Assembly (NCBI GenBank): GCA_040902745.1
Contig: JBBDWR010000017.1
Span: 1 to 18,115, forward strand
Direction: 5' to 3'
Length of the DNA stretch: 18,115 nt
DNA from: JBBDWR01 sp040902745
GTDB taxonomy: Bacteria > Actinomycetota > UBA4738 > HRBIN12
Shown here in pieces: positions 6,493-13,257 of this stretch. Under the pieces are notes generated by a model that was not told where the DNA came from, did not search any database, and was given only the letters and a program-made list of their open reading frames with translations. A program made the translations under genes and the position numbers. The number at the start of each line of letters is the position of its first letter. Position 1 is the stretch's first letter.

Positions 6493-7596
6493 TCACGGAG
6501 CCTGCACGGGTAGCGGGCGCGACCCGAGTTGCACCGTCACCGTGTCGTCGGATCCGTCCTCGCGGATCAGCTCGATCTCGACGCGATCCCCCGGCTGCCT
6601 CTCACCGATCAGCTCACCCATCTGTTCCGAGCTGGCCACCTCGGTGCCGTCGAAGCCCACCACGACGTCCCCTACTTCGATGCCGGCTCGCTCGGCGGGG
6701 CCGTCTGCGGTCAGCGCGAGGATCACCGCACCTGTGTCCGTCGGAGGGTCGACGTCGAACTGCACCTGCGGGTTGGAGGCGCTGGCCGAACTCACTCCGA
6801 GATAGGCCGCCGGCGCGAGCGGGTCGCGCGCGGCGTCCTGCACCGTCTCGCGCACGGCGTTGATCTGGATCGCGAAGCCGATGTTCTCGGCCGCTGCCGC
6901 GCCGGCGCCTGCGGTGTTGATCCCGACGACTTGGCCGGCAAGGTCCACGAGCGGCCCGCCCGAATTGCCGGGGTTGATCGCGGCGTCGGTCTGGATCACG
7001 TCGGTGTAGGTGCGCTGCTCCGGCGTCGCGCAGTCGGGGCAGTTCTGGTCCTGCGCCGTGACGACCCGATCGAGCGACGACACGATGCCGGTGGTCACGG
7101 AGGGGCCCCCCTCCAGACCGAGCGCGTACCCGATCGCCACCACCTGCTGACCGAGGTCCAGGCTGTCGGAGTCTCCGATCGGCACCGTCGCAAGGCCCTC
7201 GGCGTCGACGTCGAGGACCGCGAGATCGGCTTCCTGGTCCCCGCCGATCACTCGGGCGTCGTAGCTTTCCGGCTCCGCGTCGGACGTCTGCACCGTCAGA
7301 CGCTCTGCGCCCTCCACGACGTGGTAGTTGGTCACGATGATCCCGTCCGAGCGAACGACGAATCCCGTGCCCGTCCCCTTGCCCGCAGGCGTGTCGGCGG
7401 AGACGTTGACGACCGCCGGGAGCACCTTGCGAACGACTCCGACGACGCGCCCGTCGCCACCCGCTGCATCGGGGGCGCTGACGGCCTCGGGGAACTGGAG
7501 GTCGCGTGTCTGGACGCGTTCATCGGGACTCTGGGCCGTGCAGGCCGCCAGGGTGGCGACGACCAGCAGCGGTGCGAGGAATCGGATGTTGCGCAT
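6493..7596 (-). CDS. HtrA/DegP-type serine protease, predicted lipoprotein with one PDZ domain
   Basis: This is an envelope quality-control protease of 367 aa. The N-terminus MRNIRFLAPLLVVATLAAC has a short basic start, a hydrophobic core and the lipobox LAAC with Cys19, so lipid anchoring on the outer face of the membrane is expected. The trypsin-like domain covers about residues 50-250 with the triad His92 (TNYHVVEG), Asp124 (EADLAVLDVD) and Ser212 (NPGNSGGPL). A C-terminal PDZ domain covers about 262-355 (YLGVSSAS, GPAERAGIEVGDVVVGFDG). An unusual insert with Cys186-Pro-Asp-Cys189 precedes the DVIQTDAAINPGNSGG block. The ATG start has AAGGAAGGAA about 10 nt upstream. Two abutting inverted repeats lie 30-65 nt upstream and may be a regulator site. 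Most actinobacterial HtrA proteins carry an uncleaved transmembrane segment, so a lipoprotein version is somewhat less usual. Confidence 0.93.
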   Translation of the reverse strand: MRNIRFLAPLLVVATLAACTAQSPDERVQTRDLQFPEAVSAPDAAGGDGRVVGVVRKVLPAVVNVSADTPAGKGTGTGFVVRSDGIIVTNYHVVEGAERLTVQTSDAEPESYDARVIGGDQEADLAVLDVDAEGLATVPIGDSDSLDLGQQVVAIGYALGLEGGPSVTTGIVSSLDRVVTAQDQNCPDCATPEQRTYTDVIQTDAAINPGNSGGPLVDLAGQVVGINTAGAGAAAAENIGFAIQINAVRETVQDAARDPLAPAAYLGVSSASASNPQVQFDVDPPTDTGAVILALTADGPAERAGIEVGDVVVGFDGTEVASSEQMGELIGERQPGDRVEIELIREDGSDDTVTVQLGSRPLPVQAP

Positions 7597-7625
7597 CTGT
7601 GCAGGTTCCTTCCTTCGCGCGCGGA

Positions 7626-7661
7626 GGAACGCCGGGCGTTCCCTTGAGGGTACCGTTCAAG
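7626..7661. promoter_or_regulatory. Two abutting inverted repeats in the htrA-like gene promoter region
   Basis: Bases 7626-7642 read GGAACGCC-G-GGCGTTCC, a perfect palindrome with 8-bp arms. Immediately next to it, 7643-7661 reads CTTGA-N9-TCAAG with a GGTACC core. Both lie within the 130-nt gap between the metF stop and the protease start and are plausible operator sites for a stress regulator. The second resembles the HspR HAIR element (CTTGA-N11-TCAAG) but is 2 bp shorter, so I do not assign it. Confidence 0.45.
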
Positions 7662-7726
7662 CGGTATGCGACACGCACACGGTGAGGGTTCGCCGAGGTG
7701 AGGGGACCGGAAGAAACAGCGAACGA

Positions 7727-8692
7727 TCAGGCGCTGGTGACGGCCACGCGAGCCGACTCCGGGCGCGGGAGCAGGCCGAGGCGCTCGATGACCTCGACGA
7801 TCAGCTGGTCGCCCTTGATCGACATCAGATGGATGCCATGCACCCCTTCTGTCTCGCGCAGCTCCTCGCAGATCTCCACCGCCAGGTCGACCGCGGCCTG
7901 CTCCTGACGCTCCCTCGGGATCTGCTGCAGCCGCCGAACGACGTCGTCGGGAACGTCGATCCCGGGAACGATGTCCCGCATGTATTGCGTTGCCCGCGCC
8001 GAACGCGGGATGTACACGCCGCCGAGGATCCAGGCTCGCTCGTGGCACCCAAGGTCCACGGCGCGCCGCATGAACTCGCGCATGCGAGGCATGTTGAAGA
8101 TGCACTGGGTCTGGATGAACTCCGCACCGGCCTCGATCTTCTTGAGCATCCTCGCAGGCCGGTAGTCGACCGGCGGGGCGAACGGGTTCTCGACGGCACC
8201 AACGAGGAACGAGGGCGGCGAGCTGAGGGGTCGGCCGCTGAGGTAGGTGCCCTCGTCACGCATGATCCGTGCCATCCGAAGCAGGTGGATCGCGTCGAGG
8301 TCGTAGAGTGGCTTGGCCTCCGGATGGTCACCCGCGGTCACGTCGTCCCCGGTCATGCAGACGATGTTGCGGGCCCCGAGCGCGTGCGCACCGAGCATGT
8401 CCGCCTGCAATCCCAGTCGATTGCGATCGCGGCAGCCGAACTGGACGATCGGCTCGATCCCCTCGTCGATCAGCAGCTTCGCGGCTGCGACCTGCGAGAT
8501 ATGCGGATGGGCGGCGCTGTTGTCGGTGCAGTTGACGGCGTCGACGTTGCCGAGCAACGGTGCCGCCACCTGTGCGACCGAGCCTGGGTCGGCGCCGTCG
8601 GTGGTCTGCAGCTCCGACGTCACCGCGAACTCGCCGGAACGCAACACGTCATGCAACCCGCTCCGTGCGATGTCGTCACCGGCCGCGATCAC
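7727..8692 (-). CDS. metF: Methylenetetrahydrofolate reductase (MetF family)
   Basis: MetF interconverts 5,10-methylene-THF and 5-methyl-THF in a flavin-containing TIM barrel. The 321-aa product has the expected marks: FAVTSELQTTDGAD with Glu27 at the catalytic Glu position, DAVNCTDN (51-58), IVQFGCRDRNRLGLQADMLGAHALGARNIVCMTGDD (82-118, including the folate-contacting Asp), and EAGAEFIQTQCIFN near residue 200. I start it at the GTG at 8692, not at upstream in-frame codons, because it forms a GTGA overlap with the stop of the Cys-rich MetV-like gene and GAGGAG lies 5 nt upstream; the longer N-terminus is Arg/Pro-rich shadow sequence. The pairing with MetV and two DmdA-like methyltransferases suggests it runs in the methyl-THF oxidising direction for C1 catabolism rather than only supplying methionine synthesis. 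That direction is inferred. Confidence 0.92.
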   Translation of the reverse strand: MIAAGDDIARSGLHDVLRSGEFAVTSELQTTDGADPGSVAQVAAPLLGNVDAVNCTDNSAAHPHISQVAAAKLLIDEGIEPIVQFGCRDRNRLGLQADMLGAHALGARNIVCMTGDDVTAGDHPEAKPLYDLDAIHLLRMARIMRDEGTYLSGRPLSSPPSFLVGAVENPFAPPVDYRPARMLKKIEAGAEFIQTQCIFNMPRMREFMRRAVDLGCHERAWILGGVYIPRSARATQYMRDIVPGIDVPDDVVRRLQQIPRERQEQAAVDLAVEICEELRETEGVHGIHLMSIKGDQLIVEVIERLGLLPRPESARVAVTSA

Positions 8693-9141
8693 CCCGACTC
8701 CTCGGCGTCCGGATGGACGGTTGCCTCTCCAGCCTGCCCTCCCCACGCGGCGGGGACGTGCTTGTCGCGGCCGGTGAGGCCGTTCTCCCAGGAAGCCGAG
8801 TCCTGCAACCGCCAATCGACCGGGGGGTTGAGGTGACCCATGTGGTCGCGCCACACAGGCAATGCGCGAGAGCCCTCCCAGGCCTGCACCCACACGCAGG
8901 GCCGGTCCGGGAGGACCTCACACATGCCGTCTTGGAGAACACCCCCGCAGGGACCGTTCCGCAGGTTCTTCGGGCACCGCATCGGGCAACTCATCCCCGT
9001 GGAATGGAGGATGCACTGCCCGCACATACGGCAATCGAAGGCCTTCTCCTTGGCGACCTTCTCCACGATCAGCAGCGCCTTGCGGAAGCCCTTTGGCTCC
9101 GGCGCACCGGCCCGGGGTCGTCTGTCGAGTTTCTCGCCCAC
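8689..9141 (-). CDS. Cys-rich MetV-like partner of MetF (MTHFR C-terminal domain family)
   Basis: This 150-aa protein has eight cysteines packed between residues 37 and 82: CRMCGQC (37-43), SCPMRCPKNL (Cys52, Cys56), NGPCGG (Cys65), Cys74 and Cys82. The block CPMRCPKNLRNGPCGG followed by C..LPDRPCVW is the signature of the MTHFR-C/MetV family, which supports MetF in acetogens and in some bacteria carries metal or Fe-S clusters. The C-terminal third (after about residue 95) has no recognisable motif. The start is GTG at 9141 with AGGAGG about 12 nt upstream, a long spacing. The gene overlaps metF by 4 nt, so the two proteins are probably made together and likely form a complex. It lies 31 nt after the first DmdA-like gene. 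Confidence 0.82.
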   Translation of the reverse strand: MGEKLDRRPRAGAPEPKGFRKALLIVEKVAKEKAFDCRMCGQCILHSTGMSCPMRCPKNLRNGPCGGVLQDGMCEVLPDRPCVWVQAWEGSRALPVWRDHMGHLNPPVDWRLQDSASWENGLTGRDKHVPAAWGGQAGEATVHPDAEESG

Positions 9142-9172
9142 CTGCGAGGGCGCCTCCTGCGCCCGTGACCGC

Positions 9173-10351
9173 CTAGGACTTCAGGTCGGCGGCCGGAACC
9201 TCCTTCTTCTGATCGACGAACGGGATCGCCGCCGTGCTGCCGACGAGGGAGCCGCTTTCGGACTCGATGTCGAGCTTGGTGCCCGGCGTGGAGAGCTCGA
9301 TCGGCACCCACACGTAGCCGATGTTCTTCTCCAGCTTGGGCGACCAGACGGCGTCGGTCATGTGTCCGACTTCTTTGCCGCCGACGTGCACCGGCCAGTA
9401 CTCGCTCATCTCGGCGCGGAGTTCGTCACCCTCGATCTCGATCCCGACCAGCTTCCGCTTGACCCCGTTCTTGCGGATGGACTCGAGCGCGTCCTTGCCG
9501 ATGTAATCCTGCGACTGCTCCTCGACGAGACGCTCCAACCCCATGACTTCGAACGGGTTGTTCTCCAAGCGGATGTCCGAGCCGTAGTTGAAGATCCCCG
9601 CTTCGATCCGCCGCGCCTCGCAGGGAGCGATCGGTCGGATGTTGAACTCCTCGCCGGCCTCCATGATCGCGTTCCACAGATCTACCCCGGCGTCGTAGCC
9701 GAGCAGGTTGACCTCGAAGCCCTGCACCGCGGTCCACCCCGTGCGGCTGATGATGACCGGGATTCCCTTGATCTCGAACTTGCCCGTCCAGTAGTACTTC
9801 AGGTCGTATAGGCCTGGGCCCACGAGCTTCTCGAGGGTCTGGGCGGCCTTCGCTCCCTGCACCTGGCACGGGTAGACGTCGGGAAGGGTGACCTCGACGT
9901 CCAGGCCCGCCGCTGCCGCCACTCCCAGGGCGTAGAGCCCTGCGTCGGAGTCGGCGAGCTGCATCCACCAGACATCCTTCTCCGGGTGCAGCAGCACAGG
10001 GTCGTTGACGATCCCGCCGTCCGGCCCGGTCACGAGCATGTACTTGCCCTGATTGACCTGCGTCTTGCTCAGGTCGCGGCAAGTGATCATGTCGATCAGC
10101 TTGTCCGCATCGGGACCCGCGACCTGGACCGTGCGTTCCACTCCGACGTCCCACAGCGTGACGTCGTTGAGCAGGGCCCAGTACTCGGTGACCGGATCGT
10201 CGTAGTACCCGGGCAGGTACATGTGGTTGTAGATGTCGTACGAGGTGCATCCTGCGGCGCGCGTTGCGTCGAAGTACGGTGACTTGCGGTACCACGGCCC
10301 GAAGTAGAGGGTCGCGCTCTTCTCGAGCATCTCTTGGCGCTCGTTGACCAT
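9173..10351 (-). CDS. GcvT/DmdA-like THF-dependent methyltransferase, copy 1
   Basis: This 392-aa protein has the T-protein (aminomethyltransferase) fold. Visible blocks are YNHMYLPGYYDDP (41-53), LLNDVTLWDVGVERTVQVAGPDA (60-82), GGIVNDPVLL (112-121, with Asp117 at the conserved folate-site Asp), SRTGWTAVQGFEVNLL, EARRIEAGIFNYGSDI, and a C-terminal barrel (GKEVGHMTDAVWSPKLEKNIGYVWVP). The LLNDVTLWDV and NDPVL blocks are typical of the DMSP-demethylase-like branch rather than true glycine-cleavage GcvT, and no GcvH or GcvP is present. The likely reaction is transfer of a methyl group from a methylated N, S or O compound to THF, giving 5-methyl-THF. The substrate cannot be read from sequence. 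The ATG has GGGAGGA 6 nt upstream. Copy 2 lies 146 nt upstream, with a palindrome between them. Confidence 0.82.
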   Translation of the reverse strand: MVNERQEMLEKSATLYFGPWYRKSPYFDATRAAGCTSYDIYNHMYLPGYYDDPVTEYWALLNDVTLWDVGVERTVQVAGPDADKLIDMITCRDLSKTQVNQGKYMLVTGPDGGIVNDPVLLHPEKDVWWMQLADSDAGLYALGVAAAAGLDVEVTLPDVYPCQVQGAKAAQTLEKLVGPGLYDLKYYWTGKFEIKGIPVIISRTGWTAVQGFEVNLLGYDAGVDLWNAIMEAGEEFNIRPIAPCEARRIEAGIFNYGSDIRLENNPFEVMGLERLVEEQSQDYIGKDALESIRKNGVKRKLVGIEIEGDELRAEMSEYWPVHVGGKEVGHMTDAVWSPKLEKNIGYVWVPIELSTPGTKLDIESESGSLVGSTAAIPFVDQKKEVPAADLKS

Positions 10352-10408
10352 CCGGGGTCCTCCCTGTTCCGTCCCGTCGGGCCCGGTGCCCGACCAGGAC
10401 TGAATGAT

Positions 10409-10439
10409 GGTTCAAACGGCTCCTTGAACGCAAGTTCAA
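10409..10439. promoter_or_regulatory. Inverted repeats with TTGAAC/GTTCAA half-sites upstream of DmdA-like copy 1
   Basis: Bases 10424-10439 read TTGAAC-GCAA-GTTCAA, a perfect 6-bp inverted repeat. A further half-site GGTTCAAACGG lies at 10409-10419. The array is 58-88 nt upstream of the start codon, where an operator would sit. A related TTTGAACGG...TCAAA repeat precedes the Rieske gene at 13046-13063, suggesting one regulator for both. The rest of the 146-nt gap shows no gene. Confidence 0.5.
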
Positions 10440-10497
10440 TCGCTCGCAGGCACGGAACCCACAGGGTGAAGAGCCGGGTCGCCTCTGGAGCGTGCGG

Positions 10498-11658
10498 CTA
10501 GGAGACGGGGATCTGCTTGCTGGGGTCGACGAAGGGCATCTCGACGACCGTCGCCCCCCGGGTCCCCCATTCGGTCTCCACGCTGATCTTCGTGCCCAAC
10601 TTCGAACGATCGGCGGGGAGCCACGCGTAGCCGATGTTCTTCTTCAGGCGCGGCGAGTAGATGGCCGAGGTGACCTTGCCGACCTTCGCGCCGCCGTCGC
10701 GGATGTCCCACTTCACGTTGTTCAGTGCAGGGAAGGGGTCACCGTCGAGCTCGACGCCGTTGATCTTGCGGTCGACGCCCTTGGCCTTGATCTGCTTGTA
10801 CGCCTTGATCGAGATGCAGGCGTCTTCGGACACGGTGTCGAGGTTCACGAGGCGGTCCAGACCCATCTCGAACGCGTTGTTCTCGTAGGTCATGTCGGCG
10901 CCCCAGTTGAAGATCGCGCCCTCGATCCGGCGGATGTCCGAGGGGCCGGTCGGCTTGATGTTGTACTTCTCGCCGGCCTTCATCAGCGCCTCGTATACCT
11001 CGGTACCTTTGGAGGTGTCGGTCAGATAGACCTCGTAGCCGACCTCCGATGTCCAACCGGTACGCGTGATAACCACCGACGCCCCCGCGATCTCCGCCTC
11101 GGTGAACCAGTAGTACTTGATGTCGAGGATCGAATCCCCCACGAGGTCGACCATCAGGTCCTTCGACTTCGGTCCCTGCACCTGCAGTGGGGCGACGTCG
11201 GCTTCCTTGATCGTCACGTCGAGGTCCGGGTAGGCGTTCTTCAGGCCGCGCGCCCACAGGAGCGTGTCACTGGACGCGAGGGCGAACCAGAACGTGTTCT
11301 CGTCCATCCGTGTGAGCACCGGATCGTTGATGATGGCGCCGTCGCTGTCACACACGAGCACGTACTTGGCCTGACCCACGGCGCACTTGCTCAGGTCGCG
11401 AGGGGTCATCAACTGCGCGAAGGTGAAGCCGTCGGGACCGCTGATCTCCAAGCATCGCTCGACCGAAACGTCCCAAAGCGTGACGTCGTTGAGCAGGGTG
11501 TCGAACTCCTTGTCGAAATCATCGAAGCGGATCGGGAAGTACATGTGGTTGTAGACCGTGAAGCCCTTGGGCCCGTACTTCTGCGTCGCCTCGTAGTACG
11601 GCGTGCGGCGATTGCGCGCCCCCCGCTGTACCAGGCTCATGTCGAACGGCTCAGCCAT
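10498..11658 (-). CDS. GcvT/DmdA-like THF-dependent methyltransferase, copy 2
   Basis: This 386-aa protein is a paralogue of copy 1: YNHMYFPIRFDDFDKEF (36-52), LLNDVTLWDVSVER (55-68), GAIINDPVLTR (107-117, Asp112 at the conserved folate-site position), FWFALASSDTLLWARGL, TRTGWTSEVGYEVYL, DIRRIEGAIFNWGADMTYENNAFEMGLDRLV and a C-terminal GAKVGKVTSAIYSPRLKKNIGYAWLP. Shared blocks run along the whole length, but the substrate-side segments differ (for example FPIRFDDFDKE against LPGYYDDPVTE), so the two may act on different methylated substrates or on successive ones. The ATG at 11658 is chosen because AGGAGG lies 5 nt upstream; the frame stays open to about 12090, but that stretch is shadow sequence opposite no motif and overlaps the Rieske gene. 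Its function as a methyl-to-THF transferase is inferred from the family. Confidence 0.82.
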   Translation of the reverse strand: MAEPFDMSLVQRGARNRRTPYYEATQKYGPKGFTVYNHMYFPIRFDDFDKEFDTLLNDVTLWDVSVERCLEISGPDGFTFAQLMTPRDLSKCAVGQAKYVLVCDSDGAIINDPVLTRMDENTFWFALASSDTLLWARGLKNAYPDLDVTIKEADVAPLQVQGPKSKDLMVDLVGDSILDIKYYWFTEAEIAGASVVITRTGWTSEVGYEVYLTDTSKGTEVYEALMKAGEKYNIKPTGPSDIRRIEGAIFNWGADMTYENNAFEMGLDRLVNLDTVSEDACISIKAYKQIKAKGVDRKINGVELDGDPFPALNNVKWDIRDGGAKVGKVTSAIYSPRLKKNIGYAWLPADRSKLGTKISVETEWGTRGATVVEMPFVDPSKQIPVS

Positions 11659-11743
11659 GCTGTCCTCCTGCGCTCGGGCGGTGCTCGATCGGTCGCACGC
11701 GGGAGCGCACGGCACTGGCGCGTTCCCGCGGGTCGCACGGCAT

Positions 11744-11771
11744 ATTGTGCCCCGGCGCTCGCGCCAGGCAA
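11744..11771 (-). promoter_or_regulatory. Candidate promoter for DmdA-like copy 2
   Basis: On the minus strand TTGCCT (11771-11766) and CACAAT (11749-11744) are spaced by 16 bp. They resemble -35 and -10 hexamers and predict a start about 80 nt before the gene. The spacer contains the inverted repeat GGCGC-GA-GCGCC. Confidence 0.35.
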
Positions 11772-11778
11772 GGCCCCG

Positions 11779-11797
11779 CGTTGACCTGAGGTCAACG
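11779..11797. promoter_or_regulatory. Perfect 19-bp palindrome between the Rieske gene and DmdA-like copy 2
   Basis: The site reads CGTTGACCTGAGGTCAACG, two 9-bp arms around one central base. It lies in the 155-nt gap just upstream of the candidate promoter of copy 2 and 17 nt past the Rieske stop. There is no adjacent T-run and the arms are not GC-rich enough for a strong terminator, so an operator for a dimeric regulator is the better reading. Confidence 0.55.
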
Positions 11798-11813
11798 GGC
11801 GGGACCGCCTCGT

Positions 11814-13019
11814 TCAGGAGGCCTCTTCGACCGCCTGCCCGTAGGTCAGATCCGGCGCCTTGGTGATCCGCCCGTCCTTGTAGCCCTGCGCGATCATGTA
11901 CATGAAGGCGTGGACCTCGTCCTCCTCCTGCGCGAAGGGACCCTGTCGGTAGCCCTCCGAGGTGAGGCCGCGGAACACCGATTCGCAGGCCTGGAAATCC
12001 TCGTTGTTGGTGACGTCCCAGAACTCCGAGGCGTAATTCGTGTCGAAGTCGGCGCGTTCCTTGGATTCTGGGGCCCACAACCAGGCGCACTCGATCGCGG
12101 TCTTGCCGGGAGAGATCGGGTCCAGACGGTGGGTCATGATGTAGTCGGGGTGCAGGCTGATCAACAGGTTGGGGAACAACGCGTAGTAGTAGACCTCGCG
12201 CTTCTGCTTGTCATTGAGCTTGCGGAAGGCCACCCCCTTCGACTCCCCCGTCAGGCTCATCGTCTCGGCGAAGTCCATCAGTTCCATCGAGCCGCCGATC
12301 ACCGCGCCGGTGTGTTGGTAGTACTCCCCGGAGTCCACAGGCGTCACCTTGCACAACGCCGGGTGGATGCTCGGACAGTGGTAGCACTCCTGGTAGTTCT
12401 CCACGATCGTCTTCCAGTTCGCTTCGGCCGTGTAGTCGTGCGCGTCACCCGTGAAGCAGCGCTCCGGCTCCCAGTCGGCCATCAGCGCGGTGAAGTTTCC
12501 GATGTACTCGTCGAACTCCGGGGCCTGCCCGTCTGCGTTCACGAAGACCCACCCGAGCCACTCGGCGACTCGCGCCGGGGTCAGCGGGTAGTCACCCTTA
12601 TCGAATCCCGGGATCTTCCCGAAGCGCGGCGCGCCCTTGAGTTCGCCCTCGAGCCCGTAAACCCATGCGTGGTACGGGCACTTGATCCCGTTCATGTTCC
12701 GCATCTCGCCGCACGCCATCAGCTCGTGCCCCCGATGCCGGCACGTGTTGTAGAAGCCGCGGAGGGCGCCGTCTTGGCCCCGGACGAGCAGGATGCCCTC
12801 GGTGCCGACACGCACCGCTCTCTGGTCGCCACGCTGGGACAGATCGTCGGAGCGCCCGACGCACACCCACGAACCCTCGAAGAAGTGCTCCCGCTCCCAC
12901 GCCAGCACCTCGTCGGAGGTGTAGGCCTCTGCGGGCAGGGTCAGCGCGTTCTGCAGCTCTGGGGCGAGCACACGCTCGATCGATGCGAGGTCGATCGGCG
13001 CCGCAGCGCGGTCGGACAT
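11814..13019 (-). CDS. Rieske non-heme iron oxygenase alpha subunit, quaternary-amine (GbcA/CntA-like) type
   Basis: Enzymes of this type use O2 to hydroxylate an N-methyl or N-alkyl carbon, releasing for example formaldehyde from glycine betaine. The 401-aa product has the Rieske [2Fe-2S] ligands Cys93 and His95 (CRHRGH) and Cys114 and His117 (CPYHAW). Its mononuclear iron site lies in NYQECYHCPSIHP (208-220), with His214 and His219, and probably an Asp near FWDVTNNED. The residue bridging the two metal sites is Glu211, spaced E-xx-H-xxxx-H as in carnitine oxygenase CntA, whereas most ring-hydroxylating oxygenases have Asp there. This supports a quaternary-amine substrate; which one is unknown. 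No reductase gene lies in the window, so electrons must come from elsewhere. The ATG has GGAGG 6 nt upstream. The two DmdA-like genes follow downstream. Confidence 0.85.
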   Translation of the reverse strand: MSDRAAAPIDLASIERVLAPELQNALTLPAEAYTSDEVLAWEREHFFEGSWVCVGRSDDLSQRGDQRAVRVGTEGILLVRGQDGALRGFYNTCRHRGHELMACGEMRNMNGIKCPYHAWVYGLEGELKGAPRFGKIPGFDKGDYPLTPARVAEWLGWVFVNADGQAPEFDEYIGNFTALMADWEPERCFTGDAHDYTAEANWKTIVENYQECYHCPSIHPALCKVTPVDSGEYYQHTGAVIGGSMELMDFAETMSLTGESKGVAFRKLNDKQKREVYYYALFPNLLISLHPDYIMTHRLDPISPGKTAIECAWLWAPESKERADFDTNYASEFWDVTNNEDFQACESVFRGLTSEGYRQGPFAQEEDEVHAFMYMIAQGYKDGRITKAPDLTYGQAVEEAS

Positions 13020-13045
13020 CTCGTGCCTCCTCGGATGCGCTTTTG

Positions 13046-13063
13046 TTTGAACGGTCAGTCAAA
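13046..13063. promoter_or_regulatory. Candidate operator upstream of the Rieske gene
   Basis: TTTGAACGGTCAGTCAAA is an imperfect 18-bp inverted repeat (TTTGA...TCAAA arms, GGTCAG core) lying 26 nt before the start codon. On the coding strand it contains TTGACTGACC, a motif common in TetR-family operators, and TTGACT could double as a -35. It shares TTGAACG with the repeat upstream of DmdA-like copy 1. The rest of the 238-nt gap to 13257 shows no gene; GCTAGCAT near 13083 is a possible -10. Confidence 0.45.
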
Positions 13064-13257
13064 GTTCTTGTCGGATCGGATGCTAGCACGGGACCCGAGC
13101 CGGTCGGATCGAGCCCCTTGACTCGGAGTATGACCCTCGGTCGTCATCGGCACTCGCGCTTCCACGCTGAACGCGATTCAACAAGGCCCGAAGCCGGGGC
13201 TCGAGCTGTGGGCAGACTGAACCGCGCTCAGTGTAGGGGCCGGGTGAGTTCCCTGTT

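Noticed and set aside
7643..7661. HspR HAIR element upstream of the htrA-like gene
   Set aside because: The arms CTTGA/TCAAG match but the spacing is 9 rather than 11 bp.
8693..8893. Longer MetF N-terminus in the same frame
   Set aside because: The extension is Arg/Pro/Gly-rich, overlaps the Cys-rich gene in another frame, and the GTG at 8692 has a good ribosome-binding site.
9173..11658. A glycine cleavage system
   Set aside because: No GcvH or GcvP is present, the proteins carry DmdA-like blocks, and the neighbours fit demethylation instead.
11659..12090. Longer N-terminus for DmdA-like copy 2
   Set aside because: It runs through the palindrome and the Rieske gene in a shadow frame; AGGAGG marks the ATG at 11658.
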